In this document: piece after piece, positions 5,099-8,843 of the stretch | How positions within the stretch are numbered: the stretch's first letter is position 1 | How the letters are laid out: every line of letters begins with the position of its first letter | NCBI GenBank assembly: GCA_025355395.1 | Contig: JANXZT010000057.1 | Location: 1-8,843, forward strand | Direction: 5' to 3' | DNA: 8,843 nucleotides | Origin: Betaproteobacteria bacterium | Lineage (GTDB): Bacteria > Pseudomonadota > Gammaproteobacteria > Burkholderiales > Casimicrobiaceae | Notes under the pieces: generated by a model | Databases searched by the model: none | Told to the model about the DNA's origin: nothing | What the model saw: the letters and a program-made list of their open reading frames with translations, nothing else | Made by a program: the position numbers and the translations under genes

Positions 5099-5521
5099 GT
5101 GAATGAGCAACTGACCATCGGGCGGCTCGCCAAGGCGGCGGGTGTGAACGTCGAGACCATCCGCTACTACCAGCGACGCAAGCTCTTGGACGAGCCTTCC
5201 AAGCCTCTCGGCGGACATCGGCGCTATGCCCCTGCCGATGCGCAGCGCGTGCGATTCATCAAACGCGCACAGCACCTCGGCTTCACCCTGGAAGAAGTCA
5301 CGGGCCTATTGCGGCTGGAAGATGGTCAAAGCTGCCGCGACACGCGCCTGCTCGCCGAGCATAAGCTCGCTTTGATCGAGGAGCGGATCGCCGACCTGAC
5401 GCGGATGCGCCGATTGCTCACAGGGCTGATTGCCGAATGCGCACGAGGCCAACGACCACGGTCGTGTCCCATCATCGCCACACTGTCGGCGAACTCAGGG
5501 GTAATCGACCGGGCCAAGTGA
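5099..5521 (+). CDS. merR: mercury-responsive transcriptional regulator
   Basis: A 140-residue MerR-family regulator. The N-terminal winged helix (LTIGRLAKAAGVNVETIRYYQ, then GGHRRY) is very close to Tn501-type MerR. The mercury ligands are all present: Cys79 (EDGQSCRDT), Cys114 (IAECARG) and Cys123 (RPRSCPIIA), each exactly three residues before Tn501 Cys82, 117 and 126, as expected from a start three residues shorter. A long dimerisation helix (LAEHKLALIEERIADLTRM) lies between. Start: GTG at 5099, with AAGGGG six bases upstream. An in-frame ATG at 5060 would place the start codon inside the operator and add an unusual N-terminus, so it is rejected. The last residues (NSGVIDRAK) differ from other MerR tails and abut the repeats that follow. 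Confidence 0.95.
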   Translation: MNEQLTIGRLAKAAGVNVETIRYYQRRKLLDEPSKPLGGHRRYAPADAQRVRFIKRAQHLGFTLEEVTGLLRLEDGQSCRDTRLLAEHKLALIEERIADLTRMRRLLTGLIAECARGQRPRSCPIIATLSANSGVIDRAK

Positions 5522-5556
5522 CACGAAATGACCGTGGATGTTGCCACGAATGACCG
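5522..5556. repeat. paired CACGAA(A)TGACCG repeats right after merR
   Basis: CACGAAATGACCG at 5522-5534 recurs as CACGAATGACCG at 5545-5556, starts 23 bases apart, beginning one base after the merR stop. Several short direct repeats of this style occur at IS21-family element ends, so this may be a relic of such an end; no IS21 gene is present. The assignment is from memory and tentative. Confidence 0.35.
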
Positions 5557-5883
5557 GTATGTGCCGCGTCCGGCATCCACAGCGTCGACTACGGACGGGG
5601 GGAAAGGGTAGGTGCCCGGCCTGCAATTTGATTGCAGGCTGAGGCCCTCGGTCAGGATGACGCCGATAGGGTGCCCGGCTGGGCGTCACTACACGGACAT
5701 CGGGCGATGTGCAGGGGATGTTTCCGGGGAAGGCTATCGATTCCCCCATGCCCCGGTATCGCAGACGGGCATTCATTCTGGTGCAATGAGTGCGATTGAA
5801 TTGGGGCAGTGGAACGACGGCTTATTGCGTCGCTCCAGTACCCCGGTGGTTGCCCGCACGGCGACGCTTTCCGGTAAGGCACC
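5557..5883 (+). other. gene-free structured leader before the transporter fragment
   Basis: No gene is recognisable. The stretch holds a 9-bp hairpin (5619-5639). It also has GGGGAA/TTCCCC and CCGGGG/CCCCGG pairing options between about 5722 and 5756, and a distant TGCCCG/CGGGCA pair (5613-5618 with 5766-5771) that could close a larger fold. It may be the mRNA leader of the metal transporter that follows; it does not clearly match a known riboswitch. An in-frame stop at 5875-5877 blocks any longer transporter start. Confidence 0.35.
5619..5639. repeat. 9-bp hairpin with 3-base loop
   Basis: GCCTGCAAT (5619-5627) and ATTGCAGGC (5631-5639) are exact reverse complements around TTG. It lies about 100 bases after merR. 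No T-run follows, so a terminator role for merR is not supported. Confidence 0.5.
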
Positions 5884-6270
5884 GTGGCCGCAGTGGTGGT
5901 ATTGCATACCATCGTCCCCGATCATTGGGTGCCGATCACCCTCATTGCGCGCCAGCGTGGCTGGTCAAAGGCGGAGACTGCGCGAGCTTCGTTCAAGGCC
6001 GGGTTCGGACATGTGCTTTCCACTCTGGCGATTGCACTGGTTATTCGGCTGAGCGGGGCGGCGGTGGCGACGCGCTTTGGGCATTGGGTCGATACCATCG
6101 CGAGTCTGGCGCTGATGGGGTTTGGTGGCTGGATCGCAGTATCCGCGTGGCGGGACCTGCGTGGCCACGACACCCACGGTCACCGCCATGAGCACGGCCA
6201 CTCCCATGACTTCTCGCCTGTGAAAGGCGCCAGGCCCGTTCCCGGTCCCGAGCTTCAGACGATCCACACC
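5884..6270 (+). pseudogene. truncated Ni/Co-type membrane transporter with His-rich segment
   Basis: From GTG 5884 the frame reads VVVLHTIVPDHWVPITLIAR, followed by FGHVLSTLAIALVIRL, then WVDTIASLALMGFGGWIAV and a histidine cluster HDTHGHRHEHGHSHD. At least two membrane helices and the HxxPDHW and GH motifs resemble the N-terminal part of nickel/cobalt permease-like proteins, in which a His-rich loop is followed by more helices. Here resemblance ends soon after the His cluster and the frame runs on into transposase debris, so the C-terminal half is missing. A stop at 5875-5877 sits just upstream of the first conserved residues, so the N-terminus may also be damaged. GTG 5884 has no good ribosome binding site. 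The right boundary is approximate. Metal specificity is inferred. Confidence 0.6.
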
Positions 6271-6354
6271 GAACCGTCGCGCATCTGTACAATCTGTGCG
6301 CTCAAACGCTCTACCCGCATCAGCGGCGGCACTTCGTCAAGACCGAGAGCCGAC

Positions 6355-6780
6355 CCAGAATTCACCCGCTCCCGACCCGGCACGCCAACGACGACGTCTG
6401 GTCGAAAGCAAAAACGGCGCGGTGGTCCGCAAACACTTTGGCTACGCTCATATCAGCCAGCGTTGCGCCGGCCCCGTGAATGCGTTCTGCGAGAACTGCC
6501 TCAATCCCTACCTCAATTTCCACCGCCCCTGCTTCTTTGCCACGGAAACCGTCCACCCCAAGGGCAAGATCAAGAAGCACTCTTCGCAGGAGCAGATCAG
6601 GGCCCTACGACAAGCTCAGCGCCTTGAATCTGCCCGAGACCGCCTGCCGGCGAGCGCTGACCTTCCCTCCTGTAAACACAATCCCGAGCCATGAATGATA
6701 ATGAAGCCGCTGCCGCCATGATCACCGCCAGCTCGAAGCTCTTCCAAGCCATCCACCGTCGATCCAAAGCCGCCGGCTGA
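6355..6780 (+). mobile_element. decayed transposase C-terminus (DDE/rve type)
   Basis: Pieces of one transposase can be followed across frames: EFTRSRP (from about 6358, frame 1), RHANDD (6378-6395, frame 3), LVESKNGAVVRKHFGYAHI and NPYLNFHRPCFF (6398-6600, frame 2), YDKLSALNLPET (about 6606, frame 3), and finally MNDNEAAAAMITASSKLFQ to TGA 6778-6780 (frame 1). SRPRHxNDNxLVESKNGxVVRKH is the stretch holding the last catalytic Glu of rve/DDE integrase-like transposases widespread in proteobacteria. At least four frameshifts are needed, and the first part of the catalytic core (the two Asp) is absent, so it is inactive. No terminal inverted repeats were found. It lies directly after the truncated transporter, suggesting that its insertion or a later deletion removed the transporter's end. 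Confidence 0.72.
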
Positions 6781-6885
6781 CTTCCTCCTCCCGAAATTCT
6801 TCAAGCTCATTTCTATATTGGAAAATACTCGGCCGATGGTTGCGCTACCCTGTTGGCCTACCCGCCAGCCTCCCATGAGAATCCG

Positions 6886-7923
6886 ATGAAGCACCGCACA
6901 TTGCCTGGCACCACGCTCGACGTCTCCGAAGTCTGTCTCGGCACGATGACATGGGGCGAGCAGAACACCGAAGCAGACGCGCACGCACAGCTTGACTACG
7001 CGATCGACCAGGGCGTCAACTTCATCGATACCGCCGAGATGTATCCGGTGCCTCCGAACGCGACGACCCAGGGGCGCACCGAGACGATTCTCGGACGCTG
7101 GCTCAGTCGCCGTCCGCGTGGCAACCTCGTCATCGCGACCAAGGTCGCAGGTCCCGGCCGTCGCGACTGGATCCGCGGCGGCCGCACCGACGTCACGCGC
7201 GGGACGATCGCCGAGGCGATAGAGACGAGCCTCGCACGGTTGCAGATCGACTACATCGACCTGTACCAGATTCATTGGCCGCAGCGAAACGTGCCGATGT
7301 TCGGCGCCACCGAGTTCGACCCCACGAAAGAGCGGGGCGGCCCGGCGATCCGCGAGCAGGTCGAAGGGATGGCCGCGATGATCGCGACGGGCAAGATCCG
7401 TCACTATGGCCTGTCGAACGAAACGGCGTGGGGCGTTTGCGAATTCCACCGCGCTGCGCGGGCTCTCGGCGTGCCCGGTCCGGTGACGATCCAGAACAGC
7501 TACAGCCTGGTGTCGCGTGGCGTGGATAACGATCTTGCCGAGACGCTGTTTCGGGAGACGATGTCGCTACTTGCGTACAGTCCGCTTGCCGGCGGTGTGC
7601 TCTCGGGCAAGTACCTGGGTGGCGCGCAGCCGCCACGCTCGCGTTTCACGCTGTTTGATGGGCTCGGCGTGCGTTTCCGCAAACCGATCGTCCACGAGGC
7701 CACCGCCGCGTTCGCCGACGTCGCGCAGCGCCGCGGCATCTCGCTCCCGCAGCTAGCCCTGGGATACGTGCGAAGCCGGTGGTTCCTGGGCGCATTGATC
7801 ATCGGCGCGACGACCCTGCAGCAGCTCGAGGAGGACATCGCCGCCGCGCAATTCGAGCTCGACGCCGGCACGCTCTCTGAAATCGCTGCCGTTCATGTTC
7901 GATATCCGAACCCCGCGGGTTAA
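6886..7923 (+). CDS. tas: Tas-like aldo/keto reductase
   Basis: A 345-residue NADPH-dependent aldo/keto reductase, nearly the same length as E. coli Tas (346) and similar throughout: LGTMTWGEQNTEADAHAQLD, DTAEMYPVPP, LYQIHWPQRN, GLSNETAWG, VTIQNSYSL, LAYSPLAGGVLSGKYL. The catalytic tetrad is visible as Asp48, Tyr53, Lys86 (IATKVAGP) and His130 (YQIHWPQ). The C-terminal IIGATTLQQLEEDI is the NADP-phosphate-binding region. It acts in the cytoplasm on carbonyl substrates; the physiological substrate of Tas proteins is not settled. The ATG at 6886 fits the family start (MKHRTLPGTTLDVSE); the frame is open to 6853. It appears monocistronic, with no clear promoter found in the AT-rich stretch around 6800-6830. 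The gene is intact despite lying beside transposase debris. Confidence 0.94.
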   Translation: MKHRTLPGTTLDVSEVCLGTMTWGEQNTEADAHAQLDYAIDQGVNFIDTAEMYPVPPNATTQGRTETILGRWLSRRPRGNLVIATKVAGPGRRDWIRGGRTDVTRGTIAEAIETSLARLQIDYIDLYQIHWPQRNVPMFGATEFDPTKERGGPAIREQVEGMAAMIATGKIRHYGLSNETAWGVCEFHRAARALGVPGPVTIQNSYSLVSRGVDNDLAETLFRETMSLLAYSPLAGGVLSGKYLGGAQPPRSRFTLFDGLGVRFRKPIVHEATAAFADVAQRRGISLPQLALGYVRSRWFLGALIIGATTLQQLEEDIAAAQFELDAGTLSEIAAVHVRYPNPAG

Positions 7924-8143
7924 AGATACAGTCGGCTGCTCACCGGCGTGCATTCGCCAACCGTCGATTGACACCGTGACGGCGTGCGTCTTAGGCTGTT
8001 CGATAGTCCAGTGAACGGATTGCAATCGACTGTAAACTTCCCAATCGAGACCGGCCGTCCGAACCGCTCCGTAGTAGTCCATGAAATTACGTAGAAGCAC
8101 TGCTCGGGCGATGTTTTACCTCGCCACGCACAGGGGCCGGGAC
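7924..8143. other. intergenic region, no gene seen
   Basis: Between the reductase and the next promoter I see no supportable gene. A minus-strand frame (start 8100) is open but runs far into the reductase coding sequence. GATTGCAATC (8018-8027) is a perfect 10-base palindrome of unknown meaning. Confidence 0.4.
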
Positions 8144-8172
8144 TTTACACCCAAAATTTAGCTGGTCATAAT
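8144..8172 (+). promoter_or_regulatory. sigma-70-type promoter for the GAF-domain gene
   Basis: TTTACA (8144-8149) and CATAAT (8167-8172) each match the consensus at 5 of 6 positions and are 17 bases apart, the optimal spacing. Transcription would start near 8179, leaving a leader of about 50 bases before the ATG at 8231. Confidence 0.65.
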
Positions 8173-8230
8173 CGGCACCCGGCGGTAAAACGCGCCGTTC
8201 GCGTTTGCGGCATCGCCCGACCGAGGGTCT

Positions 8231-8843
8231 ATGGGCACCGTTGCTTCGCATTCAGGTTCGGAATCATCGCTACACGGCCCGCAACAGCCGCTTGGCGACG
8301 TGTTGATCACCGACCAACTCGCTTGTCGAGTCCCTCGCTTGCCCAATTACAAGGCGGAGGCGGAGGCGCTCGTTCTGCTCGCTGAAACGCTGGCAAACGC
8401 ACCCGGAACAATCCTTCAGAAACTGGCGGAGACCGCACTCGCGCTCTGCGGTGCCGGTTCGGCAGGGATAAGCATCGCGGAATCGAACGCTACTGGCGAT
8501 GTGTTTCGCTGGCACGCCTTGGCGGGCAAATTTGTTCCCCACCTTGGCAACACGATGCCTCGGCATTTCAGCCCGTCTGGAGTCGTGCTCGACACCAGCG
8601 CGATTCAGCTCATGACGGAGCCGGTGCGTTATTTCACCTACATTGCGGGGCTTCCGCATATCGCAGAGGTCCTGCTCATTCCGTTCTATCGAGGAGCCAC
8701 GGCCGTTGGAACAGCGTGGGTGATCGCCCACGACCCGGATCGTCATTTCGATGCAGAAGACGCGCGAGTCATGACGAACCTGTCCAAGTTTGCTTCCGCC
8801 GCCGCGCAAACCTTGTCAGCGATGCGCGATGCAGCCGCGCCCG
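8231..8843 (+). CDS. GAF-domain protein, probable N-terminus of a sensor histidine kinase (partial)
   Basis: An open frame of 204 codons that continues past the right edge. Residues 1-40 are polar; about 45-195 form a GAF domain: a lead helix (EAEALVLLAETLANAPGTILQKLAE), ALALCGAGSAGISIAES, FRWHALAGKF, then SGVVLDTSAIQLMTEPVRYF, EVLLIPFYRGATAVGTAWVI and HDPDRHFDAEDARVMTNLSKFAS. The RYF...LLIPFY...GTxWVIAHD...FDAEDxRxMTxLxKFAS pattern is what I recall from GAF domains at the front of proteobacterial histidine kinases, often with PAS and receiver domains. The ligand is unknown. The ATG at 8231 is the first in the frame after a stop at 8186; GAGGG precedes it by only 3 bases, a short spacing. A strong promoter lies 60 bases upstream. 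The kinase part is inferred, not seen. Confidence 0.85.
   Translation, partial: MGTVASHSGSESSLHGPQQPLGDVLITDQLACRVPRLPNYKAEAEALVLLAETLANAPGTILQKLAETALALCGAGSAGISIAESNATGDVFRWHALAGKFVPHLGNTMPRHFSPSGVVLDTSAIQLMTEPVRYFTYIAGLPHIAEVLLIPFYRGATAVGTAWVIAHDPDRHFDAEDARVMTNLSKFASAAAQTLSAMRDAAAP

Noticed and set aside
4391..5275. A 294-codon minus-strand ORF covering merP and running through the merT region and operator into merR
   Set aside because: Only the last 91 codons are real (merP, with its own signal peptide, ribosome binding site and ATG at 4666). The rest is out of frame with merT and antisense to merR.
5611..5790. A confident cobalamin riboswitch call
   Set aside because: The characteristic core elements could not be found; only loose resemblances are present, so it is kept as a low-scoring finding.
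6616..7449. 277-codon minus-strand ORF opposite the aldo/keto reductase
   Set aside because: It is antisense to a complete reductase with all catalytic residues, and no motif was recognised.
8270..8809. 179-codon minus-strand ORF at the right edge
   Set aside because: The plus strand encodes a clear GAF domain with a promoter; the minus frame looks like its shadow.

Overview
The window looks like GC-rich proteobacterial chromosome, most likely betaproteobacterial (Burkholderiales-like). This is inferred from the aspartokinase sequence, from lysC followed by a serine tRNA, and from codon use; no database search was possible.

Layout. (1) Bases 1-2116 are core housekeeping DNA: the 3' end of fabF (beta-ketoacyl-ACP synthase II), a complete lysC (aspartokinase) with a strong internal start for a separate regulatory subunit, and tRNA-Ser(GCU) with its own sigma-70-type promoter. 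(2) Bases 2117-3235 are a change of character: an AT-rich patch next to the tRNA, short repeats and hairpins, a 40-residue SEC-C zinc-finger ORF, and C-terminal scraps of two alpha/beta-hydrolase-fold enzymes. (3) Bases 3210-5521 hold a compact mercury-type cluster. merR reads rightward. merT, merP and a GDCCVxC cysteine-rich small protein read leftward from a shared operator, a perfect 16-bp palindrome. A four-helix membrane protein and a possible coupled 72-residue ORF follow on the same strand. No mercuric reductase (merA) is present. (4) Bases 5522-6780 are decayed accessory DNA: repeats just after merR, a structured gene-free leader, a histidine-rich Ni/Co-type transporter cut short, and a transposase remnant in several frames. 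(5) Bases 6886-7923 are an intact Tas-like aldo/keto reductase. (6) A well-formed promoter at 8144-8172 precedes a GAF-domain protein that runs off the right edge, probably the N-terminus of a sensor histidine kinase.

How the genes work together. MerR should repress or activate the leftward promoter in response to Hg(II). MerP would bind the metal in the periplasm and MerT would carry it inward. The GDCCVxC protein is positioned to act as a cytoplasmic thiol-rich partner. Without a reductase here, either merA lies elsewhere in the genome or the cluster handles the metal by another route. The flanking gene debris suggests an accessory region next to tRNA-Ser that has been repeatedly rearranged, but no integrase or tRNA-derived direct repeat is visible.
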